In this document: in pieces, positions 19,654 through 29,400 of the stretch
Numbering within the stretch: position 1 is the first letter of the stretch
Layout of the letters: every line of letters begins with the position of its first letter
From: Burkholderiales bacterium
Lineage (GTDB): Bacteria > Pseudomonadota > Gammaproteobacteria > Burkholderiales > JAEUOS01
DNA: 64,000 nt
Direction of reading: 5' to 3'
NCBI GenBank assembly: GCA_016790635.1
Contig: JAEUOR010000019.1
Coordinates: 24,225-88,224 of the forward strand
Position numbers and translations under genes: made by a program
Notes under the pieces: model-generated
Databases searched by the model: none
What the model saw: the letters and a program-made list of their open reading frames with translations, nothing else
What the model was told of the DNA's origin: nothing

Positions 19654-19935
19654 CTAGGTCGTCGCGGACGGACGCCTGCCCACCAGGTATTGCGCGCCTT
19701 CGCTGCCGAAGGCTTCTTCGTGCACGCAGCCGGCTGCCATGGTGAAGGTGTCACCGGCACGGCATACCTGGGTTCGGCCATCAAAAGTCAGGCGCAGCTC
19801 ACCCTGGAGCATGATCGCGTGCACGTCGAAGGGGTGCGAGTGCGCCGCATTGGTCTGATGCGGCGGTTGGCTGCGTTCAGAGATATCGTGGTAGCCATCG
19901 CGCTTGAGTGCGGCGGTGAAGGCTTCGAGGTCCAT
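19654..19935 (-). CDS. Small cupin-domain protein
   Basis: A 93-residue single-domain cupin. The two cupin motifs are visible: [16 protein letters not shown] (His pair with a downstream residue) and [15 protein letters not shown] (second motif with its His). Three to four histidines could bind a metal. Function unknown; small cupins act as isomerases, dioxygenases or sensors. The start at 19935 is supported by CAGGAGAG just upstream. It is a single gene convergent with rho and divergent from rpmE. Confidence 0.75.
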   Translation of the reverse strand: MDLEAFTAALKRDGYHDISERSQPPHQTNAAHSHPFDVHAIMLQGELRLTFDGRTQVCRAGDTFTMAAGCVHEEAFGSEGAQYLVGRRPSATT

Positions 19936-20000
19936 GGGGAAAGCTCTCCTGCTGTGATGACCCGGGCCAGTCTAACGCCTGCCGCGCCCGGCAGCGGGGT

Positions 20001-20030
20001 TTGCCTGGGGCGGGGCTTAGCCGTTATAAT
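20001..20030 (+). promoter_or_regulatory. Promoter of rpmE
   Basis: TTGCCT at 20001-20006, an 18-base spacer and a perfect TATAAT at 20025-20030 form a good sigma-70 promoter. Transcription from it would give a leader of about 80 bases before the L31 gene. Confidence 0.65.
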
Positions 20031-20115
20031 GGAAGGCTTTTCAACCCGTTGCGAAACCTTAGCCCTTGCCGAGACACCGTCGGCCGCAGGAGTCCGCGAC
20101 ACTCAAGGAACTGTC

Positions 20116-20331
20116 ATGAAACAAGGCATTCATCCCGATTACAAGGACGTCGAGGTCACCTGTTCGTCCTGCGGCAACAAGTTCACCACCCGTTCGACCG
20201 TCGGCAAGCCGCTAGGCATCGAGGTGTGCTCCAACTGCCACCCGTTCTACACCGGCAAGCAGCGCATCGTCGACACCGCCGGCCGGGTCGAGAAATTCCG
20301 CCAGAAATACGCGACCAAGAAGGCTGCCTGA
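20116..20331 (+). CDS. rpmE: 50S ribosomal protein L31
   Basis: A 71-residue ribosomal protein of the zinc-containing (C+) L31 type. It has [20 protein letters not shown] and [13 protein letters not shown]; the CxxC and CxxC pairs give the zinc ribbon. Presence of the C+ form means the ribosome stores zinc and a C- paralog, if any, would be elsewhere. AAGGAA at 20105-20110 supports the start. It has its own promoter and terminator, so it is monocistronic. Confidence 0.97.
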   Translation: MKQGIHPDYKDVEVTCSSCGNKFTTRSTVGKPLGIEVCSNCHPFYTGKQRIVDTAGRVEKFRQKYATKKAA

Positions 20332-20356
20332 AGACGCGCCTTCCCGGCATCGCCAG

Positions 20357-20379
20357 GGGCAGCTTCGGCTGCCCTTTTT
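20357..20379 (+). terminator. Rho-independent terminator of rpmE
   Basis: A 7-bp stem GGGCAGC (20357-20363) / GCTGCCC (20368-20374) with a stable TTCG loop is followed by five Ts (20375-20379), 25 bases after the rpmE stop. Confidence 0.88.
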
Positions 20380-20465
20380 GTTGTCCGGATCGCTGTGGGC
20401 GCGCCTGATGCAATGAGCGGTCACGGGTAAGCTTCGCCCGTGGCAGCGCGTCCACCCCCTCCCTG

Positions 20466-22154
20466 ATGTCCACACTTCCCCCCTTGTCGCGTCGCCGCCT
20501 GCCGGTACCGCTGCCCTCGCCCTGGTTCTGGGGCCTGGTCGTGCTCTACGTGCTCTTGGGCCTGGTCGGCCACGACCCGTGGAAGGGCGACGACGCAATC
20601 GGCTTCGGCATCGCCTGGAACATGGCCAACGGCACGTGGGGCGACTGGCTGCTGCCCAACGTCGCCGGGCAGCTGGTCGCGGAGGAAGGCCCGCTGGCCT
20701 TCTGGCTGGCAGCACTTTTCATCAAGGCCTTGAGCGGCGTACTCGAGGCGCACGACGCCGCGCGCCTGGCGACCGCGGTGTGGACCTCGATCGCGATCAT
20801 TGCCGTGCATCGCGCGGCACGGCGCCTGGACGGCGAGGCGGCCGGACGCCTCGCGGTGCTGGCGCTGTTGGCCACGCTCGGCCTCTTGGCACGCTCACAC
20901 GAGATTGCCGCCGAGCCGGCATTCTTGGCAGGCTGGGCGCTGGTGCTCTGGTCATTGGCCTTGGGGCGGGAGTTTGGTTTCAAGGGCGCCTTGCTCCTGG
21001 CCGCCGGCCTCGCCGTCTGCTATTTGTCGCGCGGCATGACGCCGACGCGCGTCGTGCTCCTGACCATCCTGGTGACCTGGCTGGCGCTGCGGCGCGGCGA
21101 ATCCTGGTCAGGCGGCTTCGGCGGCGCGCGCGACGCAGTCTGGAAAATCGGCGCCTTCGTGGCTGCCCATCTGCTGTTCCTCGCCTGGGCATTGTCGGCG
21201 ACCGCAAATGCCGCGTTTCATGATCTTTATCGCAACTGGGGCGAGGCGCAATTCGGCTGGCCCGGCGCATCCGCCTGGACGTGGTACGCCAAAACCCTGC
21301 CCTGGTTCGTGTTTCCTGCCTGGCCCATCGCGCTCTGGTGGGTCCTGCACAGGCGCCCGGTCAAGTTGCTGGACGTTTACCCGGTGCCGCCAGTCCAGCA
21401 CCTGCCTGTCGCAGCGACCCTGTGCGTGCTGGCCTCGCTGGCCTGGTCACCACAGGCGAGCGAGGCGGTCCTCTTGCCCATCGTCGTGCCGCTGGCGATC
21501 CTGATCGCGCCGGGCCTGAAGTTCCTGCGCCGCGGCTTCGCCGCGCTGACCGACTGGTTCGGCCGGCTCGCCTTCACACTGGCGGCTGCACTCGTCTGGC
21601 TGGGCTATGTGGCCATGCAGACCGGCACGCCGCCGCGGATCGCCGCCAACCTCGCGCGCCTGGAGCCCGGATTCGTCGCTACTCTGCAATGGCCGGCGCT
21701 GGCGATCGCGATCGCCGCCACGCTCGCATGGTGCGTGGCGATTGCGCGCAGCGAGCGCACGCCGCTGCGCGGCATCGTGCACTGGTGCTACGGCGTCACG
21801 CTCGTCTGGCTGCTTCTGATGACCCTGTTCCTGCCCTGGGTCGACTACGGCCGCAGCTATCGCGGCGTCGCGGCCGGGATGCAGGCGGCCATGGGTGTCT
21901 CACAGGGCGCAGTGAGCGCGCAATCCACCCGGGGCTGCGTGAACAGCCGCGACCTCGGCCTGTCCGAGCGTGCTTCGTTCGCCTATTTCGCCAGGCTCAA
22001 GTACGGAGCGCCCGGCGCCGCCTGTCCCTGGCTGCTTGTGCAGGGTACGCGCGGTCAGCCGACGCGCAGTGAACCCGGCTACCGCCTGGTCTGGGAAGGC
22101 AACCGGCCCGGCGACCGCAACGAACGCTTTCGACTGTATCGGAGAACCCCATGA
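20466..22154 (+). CDS. ArnT-like membrane glycosyltransferase (GT-C fold, family 39/83)
   Basis: A 562-residue integral membrane protein with about a dozen hydrophobic segments. The first periplasmic loop has HDPWKGDDAIGFGIAWNMAN, where the acidic pair matches the catalytic loop position of PMT/ArnT enzymes, followed by GDWLLPNVAGQLVAEEGPLA, the usual second conserved block. Such enzymes transfer a sugar from a polyprenyl-phosphate donor to a lipid or protein at the periplasmic face. The acceptor cannot be read from sequence; lipid A modification is one possibility. A hairpin (CACGGG/CCCGTG, 20422-20442) lies just before the gene. The stop overlaps the pgi start (ATGA). Confidence 0.75.
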   Translation: MSTLPPLSRRRLPVPLPSPWFWGLVVLYVLLGLVGHDPWKGDDAIGFGIAWNMANGTWGDWLLPNVAGQLVAEEGPLAFWLAALFIKALSGVLEAHDAARLATAVWTSIAIIAVHRAARRLDGEAAGRLAVLALLATLGLLARSHEIAAEPAFLAGWALVLWSLALGREFGFKGALLLAAGLAVCYLSRGMTPTRVVLLTILVTWLALRRGESWSGGFGGARDAVWKIGAFVAAHLLFLAWALSATANAAFHDLYRNWGEAQFGWPGASAWTWYAKTLPWFVFPAWPIALWWVLHRRPVKLLDVYPVPPVQHLPVAATLCVLASLAWSPQASEAVLLPIVVPLAILIAPGLKFLRRGFAALTDWFGRLAFTLAAALVWLGYVAMQTGTPPRIAANLARLEPGFVATLQWPALAIAIAATLAWCVAIARSERTPLRGIVHWCYGVTLVWLLLMTLFLPWVDYGRSYRGVAAGMQAAMGVSQGAVSAQSTRGCVNSRDLGLSERASFAYFARLKYGAPGAACPWLLVQGTRGQPTRSEPGYRLVWEGNRPGDRNERFRLYRRTP

Positions 22155-23716
22155 GTCGCCTGACAGATTCTCCCGCCTGGAAAGCCCTGACCGCGCATCG
22201 AGATGCCATGCGCAGCGTCCACGTGCGCGACCTCTTCGCCACAGACCCACGGCGCTTCGATGAGTTTCGCGTCGATGCGGCTGGGCTGACTTTCGATTTT
22301 TCGCGCCATCGCGCCAGCGTCGAGACGCGCAACCTGCTCTGCGCCCTGGCGGCGTCGCGCGACCTGGCCGCCTGGCGAACGCGCATGTTCGCAGGCAAAG
22401 CCATCAACCACACCGAGGACCGCGCAGTTCTGCATGTCGCATTGCGCGGCGGCGGCGGCCTCTCTGGCGCGGCCGCACAGGTGCGCGAGGAGGCGCGCGC
22501 CACGCTTACGCGCATGGGCGAGATTGCGCGCGGCATCCGCTCCGGCGCCTGGCGCGGCGCCAGCGGGGAGGCCATCACCGACATCGTGCACATCGGCATC
22601 GGCGGGTCGGACTTCGGCCCGCGTTTCCTGATGGATGCGCTGCGCGATCTGCGCGATGGTCCGCGCGTCCACTTTGTCGCCAACGTCGACCCCGACGACC
22701 TCGGCGATGCGCTCGCGCCGTGCCGGCCGCAATCGACCCTGGTGGTGCTGGTATCCAAGACCTTCACGACCATCGAGACCATGACCAACGCCGAGGCTGC
22801 GCGCGACTGGCTGCGCGCCGGTGTTGGCGCCGTACTCGAGCAACACCTGGTCGCAGTGAGCAACAACGTCACCGCTGCGCGGGCCTTCGGCATCGCGGAA
22901 GCCAACGTACTGCCGATGGCCGAGTCGGTCGGCGGCCGCTATTCGGTCTGGTCGGCAGTCGGATTGCCGCTCATGATCGCGCTCGGGCCCGAGGCGTTTG
23001 CGGACCTGCTGGCCGGCGCGCGCGCCATGGACGAGCATTTCGTGAATGCGCCGCCGGCAGTCAATGCGCCGCTCCTGATGGCGCTCTATGGCGTCTGGTA
23101 CACCAACTTCTTTGGCGCGCAGACCCATGCCGTGCTCGCGTATGCGCGTCGTCTGGACCTGCTGCCGGACTACCTGCAGCAACTCGAGATGGAGTCCAAC
23201 GGCAAGCGCGTGGACCGCGATGGCCAGGTCGTCGACTACGCCACCGGGCCGATCCTGTTCGGCAACGTCGGCGCCAACAGCCAGCATTCGTTTCACCAAT
23301 TGCTGCACCAGGGCACGCACCTGGTGCCGATCGATTTCGTCTTGGTCGACCGCAAGTCGGCGCGCCAACCGTTTCGCGACATCCTGCACGCCTCCGCCCT
23401 GGCGCAGGCCGCAGCCCTGACGCACGGGCAAAGCGCACCCGGCACGCCGGAAAGAGACTATCCCGGCAACGCGCCATCGACCACCATCGTGCTGCCGGAC
23501 CTGAACCCGCATACACTGGGCGCGCTGCTCGCGGCCTACGAGCACAAGGTCTTCACCCAGGGCATCGTGTGGAACATCAACAGCTTCGACCAGATGGGGG
23601 TCGAACTGGGCAAGGTCATCGCCAAGCCACTCATCGGCGCGATCGGCAGCGGCACGCCTCCCGCCGGGGTGGACAGCAGCGTCGCTGGTCTCATCCGGCG
23701 CCTGGCAGCCAAATAG
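22151..23716 (+). CDS. pgi: Glucose-6-phosphate isomerase
   Basis: A 521-residue cytoplasmic enzyme interconverting glucose 6-phosphate and fructose 6-phosphate. Both family signatures are present: SVGGRYSVWSAVGL and NSFDQMGVELGK. Catalytic Glu is in MESNGKRVD and the His in FHQLLHQGTHLVPIDF. Near residue 140 GIGGSDFGPR begins the sugar-phosphate site. It is slightly shorter than E. coli Pgi (549). It is translationally coupled to the glycosyltransferase gene upstream. Confidence 0.96.
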   Translation: MSRLTDSPAWKALTAHRDAMRSVHVRDLFATDPRRFDEFRVDAAGLTFDFSRHRASVETRNLLCALAASRDLAAWRTRMFAGKAINHTEDRAVLHVALRGGGGLSGAAAQVREEARATLTRMGEIARGIRSGAWRGASGEAITDIVHIGIGGSDFGPRFLMDALRDLRDGPRVHFVANVDPDDLGDALAPCRPQSTLVVLVSKTFTTIETMTNAEAARDWLRAGVGAVLEQHLVAVSNNVTAARAFGIAEANVLPMAESVGGRYSVWSAVGLPLMIALGPEAFADLLAGARAMDEHFVNAPPAVNAPLLMALYGVWYTNFFGAQTHAVLAYARRLDLLPDYLQQLEMESNGKRVDRDGQVVDYATGPILFGNVGANSQHSFHQLLHQGTHLVPIDFVLVDRKSARQPFRDILHASALAQAAALTHGQSAPGTPERDYPGNAPSTTIVLPDLNPHTLGALLAAYEHKVFTQGIVWNINSFDQMGVELGKVIAKPLIGAIGSGTPPAGVDSSVAGLIRRLAAK

Positions 23717-23768
23717 ACGGCTCGCACTTGCAAGCCACATCCAGCGCGAGCCGCGGCGCGGTGCAGCC

Positions 23769-25142
23769 GTGACCCGCGCCGCCGCCCGCGACATCCTGCG
23801 CCTGGCCTGGCCGGTCACGGTGGCGCAGATCGCCACCATGGCCAACGGCGTGATCGACACCGTGATGGCCGGCCACTACTCGGCGCGCGCACTCGCCGTC
23901 GTGGGCCTGGGGTCTGCCATCTACATGACCATCTTCGTCGCGCTGATGGGCATATTGATTGCGCTGTCGCCCACCATCGCGCAGCACCACGGCGCGGGCC
24001 GCGCGGACGCCATCACCCACGACGTGCGCCAGGGTTTGTGGCTGGCCGCCCTGATCATCATCGCGAGCGAACCGCTGCTGGCGTTTCCGGGCCCGTTGAT
24101 CGCGTTGTCCGGCATGCAGCCGGAAGTGGCCGAGGAGGTGCGCGCCTACCTGCGCGTCCTCATGTGGGCCATGCCGGCGATGATGCTGTTCCGCGTCTTC
24201 AATTCCTGGGCCACGGCCATCTCGCAGCCGCGCGCGGTGATGGTGATCCAGATCGCCGGACTCGTCCTCAAGGTGCCTCTCAACTGGGTGCTCATGTACG
24301 GCCACTTCGGCCTGCCGGCCATGGGCGGCATCGGCTGCGCGTGGGCGCTGGTGATCGAGTCCTGGCTGATGCTGGCAGCCGCCTACGTGTGGATGCAATG
24401 GCACCCGGTGTTCCTCCGCTATCGCGTCTTCGCGCGGTTCGAAGCGCCCGACTGGCGGGCCATCGGACGCCTGGTGGCGCTGGGCGTGCCGATTGGCGTC
24501 TCGTTTCTGATCGACGTGACGTCCTATACCTTCATGGCGCTTTTCATCGCGCGGCTCGGCGAAGAGTGGTCAGCCGGCCACCAGATCGCCGCCAACCTGG
24601 GCGCGCTCGCCTACATGGTGCCGCTGGGGTTGTCCAGCGCGGCGGCGGTGCTGGTCGGCCAGGCCATCGGCGCCGGTGACCCGGTGCGCGCCCGCGCCGC
24701 CGGCTTTACCGGCATGGTCATCGGCTTTTGCGCGGCTCTGGTGGTAGCGAGCGCCATTGCTCTGGGTGGTACGGGCATCGCCGGTCTCTACACCAGCGAC
24801 GCCCGGGTCGCGGCGGTGGCCGCCCCGCTGATCGTTCTGGTCGCCTGCTTTCACATCTTCGACGCCAGCAACGCAATGGCCTCGAACGCCGTGCGCGGTT
24901 ACAAGAAGGCCTGGGTGCCGATGCTCACCTTTGCCCTGTCGCTTTGGGGCGTGGGCCTGGGAGGCGGCTATCTGCTCGCCTTTGACAACCCGCTGGGCGC
25001 CAACATGGGCGCGGCGGGGTTCTGGACCGGCGCCATCGGCGGCATGGCGTTGGCAGCGACCATCGGGGCGGTGTATTTCGACCATGTGAGTCGGCAAGCG
25101 ATCCGCGGGCAAACAACGCGACATTCTTCGCGGCGGGCTTGA
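23769..25142 (+). CDS. MATE family efflux transporter
   Basis: A 457-residue inner-membrane antiporter of the MATE (NorM-like) family with twelve hydrophobic segments. The start LRLAWPVTVAQIATMANGVIDT and GHYSARALAVVGLG are the standard first-helix signature; the second lobe repeats it with LGVPIGVSFLIDVTSYTF and QIAANLGALAYMVPLGLSSA. It likely exports cationic compounds in exchange for Na+ or H+. The start is a GTG at 23769 without a strong ribosome site. It lies 52 bases after pgi. Confidence 0.88.
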   Translation: MTRAAARDILRLAWPVTVAQIATMANGVIDTVMAGHYSARALAVVGLGSAIYMTIFVALMGILIALSPTIAQHHGAGRADAITHDVRQGLWLAALIIIASEPLLAFPGPLIALSGMQPEVAEEVRAYLRVLMWAMPAMMLFRVFNSWATAISQPRAVMVIQIAGLVLKVPLNWVLMYGHFGLPAMGGIGCAWALVIESWLMLAAAYVWMQWHPVFLRYRVFARFEAPDWRAIGRLVALGVPIGVSFLIDVTSYTFMALFIARLGEEWSAGHQIAANLGALAYMVPLGLSSAAAVLVGQAIGAGDPVRARAAGFTGMVIGFCAALVVASAIALGGTGIAGLYTSDARVAAVAAPLIVLVACFHIFDASNAMASNAVRGYKKAWVPMLTFALSLWGVGLGGGYLLAFDNPLGANMGAAGFWTGAIGGMALAATIGAVYFDHVSRQAIRGQTTRHSSRRA

Positions 25143-25292
25143 CAACACCGGCTCGGCGACCGCGGCACCTGCGTCAGACCGGTGCGATTTCCCCACCCCT
25201 GCCCGAGGTCCGCGGATTCGGCTCGCGCAGCCGTTACCCACTACACTTGACGGAGCGAATTCCGCCTTACCCCAATTCCAACCTCGGGCATC

Positions 25293-25568
25293 ATGCAGGC
25301 CATACCCTCCCTACAAGTCGAAACCGAACGCGTCATCGTCACAAAGTGGACTTTCCCGCCGGGCGCCGAAACGGGTGATCACGTTCACGCACACGACTAT
25401 GTCGTGGTGCCGCTCAAGACCGGCAAGCTGCGGCTGGTCGAGCCGGGCGGGGTACGCGACGTCGAACTGACAGCCGGCGGATCGTACGCGCGCCTCACCG
25501 GTGTCGCCCACAACGTCATCAACATCAATGACTTCGAGTTCGCGTTCGTCGAAATCGAACTCAAGTAA
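25293..25568 (+). CDS. Small cupin-domain protein
   Basis: A 91-residue cupin. PPGAETGDHVHAHDYVVVPLKTGKL carries the first motif's histidines (HVHAHD), and the weak second motif ends with TGVAHNVIN. Metal binding is plausible. It precedes the methyltransferase gene by 14 bases and is probably co-transcribed with it. Function unknown. Confidence 0.7.
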   Translation: MQAIPSLQVETERVIVTKWTFPPGAETGDHVHAHDYVVVPLKTGKLRLVEPGGVRDVELTAGGSYARLTGVAHNVININDFEFAFVEIELK

Positions 25569-25582
25569 GACAAGGCGCCGAC

Positions 25583-26425
25583 ATGACCGTTTCAGCCACC
25601 CAAGGGGTCATTGCCTTCTATGACACCCACCCGATCAACGAAGACGAGATCCTCGCCAAGCTTGCCGCGCGCGGCGACGATCTCGACAGCCTGACGCAGG
25701 ACAAGCTCAAGGACTTCGACCAGGACCACTATGGCGGCACCGAGGTCGTCGACATCCTCGCCGAGCGCGCCGGCATTGGCGCCCGTCATCACGTGCTTGA
25801 CGTGTGCAGCGGCATGGGCGGACCCGCACGCTGGCTCGCGCACACGCGCGGATGCCGGGTCACCGGGCTCGACTTCACCCAAAGCCGGGTCGAGGCGGCG
25901 CGGCGCCTGACCGCGCGCGTCGGGCTGGAACAGCGCGTCGACTTCGTGCACGGCGATGCGACGGCAATGCCGCTTCCCGACACCGCGTTCGACATCGTCG
26001 TCAGCCAGGAAGCCTGGCTGCACATTCCCGACAAGGCCGCCGTCATCGGCCAGTGCGCGCGCGTTCTCCGGCCGGGCGGCACGCTGGCCTTCACCGACGT
26101 GACCTTAAGCGCCTCGCTCACGCCGCTGGAGGAGTCTCGCCTTGTCGCGGAGATGCACGCCCCCGGGGTCGCGTGGACGGCGCGCTACCTGGAACTGCTC
26201 GCCACGGCGGGGCTCAGCGTGAAGACTTGCGAGGACCTCTCGGCATTCTGGACCGACACCCTGGTCAAGCGCCTGGCCATGTACCGCGGCCTGCGCGACA
26301 CGACCGTGGCCAAGTTCGGCGCGGCACACTTCGATGCATGGGACGCGACCTACGCGTTTTTCGTCGGCCTTTTCACCGCCGGCAAGCTGGGCGGTGCGCG
26401 CATCGTCGCTCGAAAGCCGGACTGA
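25583..26425 (+). CDS. Class I SAM-dependent methyltransferase, sarcosine/dimethylglycine-type
   Basis: A 280-residue cytoplasmic methyltransferase. Motif I is HVLDVCSGMGGPARWLA (about residues 72-88), motif II region GLDFTQSRVEAARRLT, then GDATAMPLPDTAFDIVVSQEAWLHI (motif IV area) and RVLRPGGTLAFTDV (post-motif). The N-terminal block YDTHPINEDEIL and DFDQDHYGG resemble small-molecule N-methyltransferases acting on sarcosine or dimethylglycine. This makes a betaine-type product possible, but the assignment rests on motif likeness only. Likely in an operon with the cupin upstream; convergent with hrpA. Confidence 0.72.
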   Translation: MTVSATQGVIAFYDTHPINEDEILAKLAARGDDLDSLTQDKLKDFDQDHYGGTEVVDILAERAGIGARHHVLDVCSGMGGPARWLAHTRGCRVTGLDFTQSRVEAARRLTARVGLEQRVDFVHGDATAMPLPDTAFDIVVSQEAWLHIPDKAAVIGQCARVLRPGGTLAFTDVTLSASLTPLEESRLVAEMHAPGVAWTARYLELLATAGLSVKTCEDLSAFWTDTLVKRLAMYRGLRDTTVAKFGAAHFDAWDATYAFFVGLFTAGKLGGARIVARKPD

Positions 26426-26451
26426 ACGCCCCGCTGGATGCAAGGTGGCAC

Positions 26452-29400
26452 TCAGAGAGCGCGATAGGCATCCCATGCCTTTTGCAGGCGCTTGACCGAG
26501 ACCGGCATTGGCGTGCGCAGTTCCTGCGCAAACAGCGAGACCCGCAGTTCCTCGAGCAGCCAGCGAAACTCGTCCAGCCTCGCGTCGGTCGCCCCGGCGC
26601 GCGCGACCTCGAGGCTCCTGCGCTGGTGGTTCTGCAGGAGAGGTGCCATCTCGGTCATGAGGCGGGTGTCGCGCGCGGAGTCGGCCCGCAGCCGATCGAT
26701 GCGCAGGGTCAACGCCTCAAGGTAGCGCGGCACCTGTGCCAGGCGCTCCCAGGCAAGTGCGACGATGAAGTTCTTTGGCAGGAGGCGTTCCAGTTGCGCC
26801 TGCATGTCCTGGTGTGCCTGCACGAACGCCTTCGCGCCTGCCAGCTTCTTCTGCGCGGCGTGATGCGCCTCGAGGATGCGCGCAACCAAGGCAGCGATCT
26901 CCTGCGTGATCAGGTTGAGGCGCTCGCGGCCTTCCTTCAGTCTCACCGAAAACTCCGATTCGGTGCGCGGCAGGGGCGCGGCCAGGCAGGCGCGCGCCAG
27001 CCCGGCGTCGATCAACTGGGTGGCGAGTTCGCGTTCGCCTCCGAAAGGCGCGTAGAGAAGCCCGATGCGCCGCACGTCGAGGTTCTTCTCCAGAAAGCGG
27101 ATGCGATCGACCAGCGCAATGCGCAGCAACCGTGAGAGGCCACGCTCGTGCGCGGCCAGCGCGGCGCGCGGTTCGTCAAAAAGCTCCACGTCGACCGCCT
27201 GGCCGCGATCGACGACGGCGGGATAGCCGATCAGGGCTCCGACCTCGACCAACTCCTCGAGGTCGCCGAAGTCCCACTGGGTACGCGCTGCATGAAGCGT
27301 GCGCCCACCCTCCTCTGGCGCCGGCGCGCCGATAGCATGCGCGGCTGCGGCGCCTGCCGCACCGGCAAAACTCACGCTTGCGCTCCTGGCATGCTGCGCG
27401 CGCAATGCAGCAAGATTGCGCCCCAGGTCGATCTGACGTCCATGCTCGTCGACCAACTTGAAGTTCATGACCAGATGCGCGGGCAGGGAGTCGGCGCGAA
27501 ACGCGTCCTGCGGCACGGCGCTGCCTGTGCGCTCGCGGATCATGCGCGCCAGCGCCTGCGCCATCGTTCCCGCCGGCACGGCCTCGGCGCGATGCGCGTC
27601 GGCAAAGCCTGCCGCGAATTCCGGCAGGGGCACGCAGCCCCGCCGCAGACGCTGCGGAAGCGACTTGAGCAGTGCCAGGGCCTTTTCCTTGCGCATTCCC
27701 GGCACCAGCCAGTCGGCGCGGTCGGCATTGATCTGGTTCAGGCTCGCCAGGGGCACGGTCGCGGTCACGCCGTCGCGCGGTGAACCAGGTTCGAAATGGT
27801 AAGTCAGCGCGAATTCCGCGGCTCCAGCGGAAAGACGCGTTGACTTCGGAAAGAGGTCGGTGGTGATGCCGGCGGCCTCATGGCGCATGAGGTCGTCACG
27901 CTTAAGATGCAAGAGGCGCGGCGCTCGCTTCTCGGCCGCCTCGCGCCAGGCATCGAAGCTCTTGGCGTCGACCACTTCGGCCGGAATCACCTGGTCATAG
28001 AAGGCGAAGATCAATTCGTCGTCCACGAGCACATCGGGGCGGCGGGATTTGTGTTCCAGCTCCTCGATCTCCCGCACGAGGCGCCGGTTGTGGGTGAAGA
28101 ACGCTGCACGCGTGTCGAGCTCGCCCGCCACCAGAGCGCCGCGGATGAAGAGTTCGCGCGCGTGCTTGGCGTCGATGCCGGCATAGTCGATGCGTCGCTG
28201 CGTATAGACCGGCAACCCGTAAAGGGTCGCGCGCTCGAAGGCGACCGCGCGGCCGGCGTTCTTTTCCCAGCGCGGATCGTGCCAGGAGCGCTTGAGCAGA
28301 TGCGCGCCGGCGCTCTCGAGCCACTGCGGATCGATGTTCGCCAGGGTGCGTGCATACAGGCGGGTGGTTTCGACCAGCTCGGCGGCCATCACCCAGCGGC
28401 CGGCCTTGCGCACCAGCGCCGAGCCCGGGTGGATGTGGAAACGGATGCCACGTGCGCCCAGGTAGTGAGGCTCGCCCTCGCTTTTCAGGCCGATGTTGCC
28501 GAGCAGCCCCGTGAGCAGGGCCTGATGTATTTGCTCCGGTGTCGCCGGCCGTGTGTTGACTTGCCAGCCTTGCTCCGCGGTCAACTGCGCCAGTTGCGCA
28601 TGCACGTCACGCCATTCACGCATGCGTCGCACCGAGAGAAAGGCGTTGCGGCAAGCTTCAGCCAGCTTGCGGTTGGTGAGTTCATCCTTGGCCTCGTCGA
28701 AAAAGTGCCATAGCTTCAGGGTCCCCAGAAACTCCGACTTGTCGTCGCGAAAGCGCGCATGCGCCTGATCGGCTGCCTGGGCACGTTCGGCAGGTCTATC
28801 GCGTGGGTCCTGCACCGACAGGGCCGCGGCGACGACCAGCACCTCGGCCAAGCATCGGTTGTCACGCGCGCCGAGAATCATGCGCGCAACGCGCGGATCA
28901 AGCGGCAGGCTCGCCAGCTCGCGCCCCAGGCGCGTCAGGCGGTCGGCGTCATCCAGCGCCCCCAGTTCCTTGAGCAGGGCGATGCCGTCCGCGATCGCCT
29001 TGCCGGGCGGTGCCTCCAGAAACGGAAACGCCTCGATATCCGGCAGCTTGAGCGACTTCATGCGCAGGATCACCGAAGCCAAGGACGAACGCAGCACCTC
29101 CGGGTCGGTGAAGCGCGGACGCGCGGCGAAGTCGGCTTCGTCGTAGAGGCGTATGCACACCCCGGCGGCGACGCGCCCGCAGCGGCCGGCGCGCTGACTG
29201 GCCGAGGCCTGCGACACCTTTTCGACCTGCAGCAGCTCGACCTTGTTGCGATAGCTGTAGCGCTTGACGCGCGCCAGCCCGGGGTCGATGACAAAGCGGA
29301 TGCCCGGCACGGTGAGCGAGGTCTCAGCCACGTTGGTCGCAAGCACCACGCGCCGCAGCGCGCCGGAGGGTCGGAAGATGCGCTCCTGGTCGGTCGATGA

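Noticed and set aside
22079..23860. 593-codon open frame on the minus strand
   Set aside because: Shadow of pgi, which has both family signatures on the plus strand.
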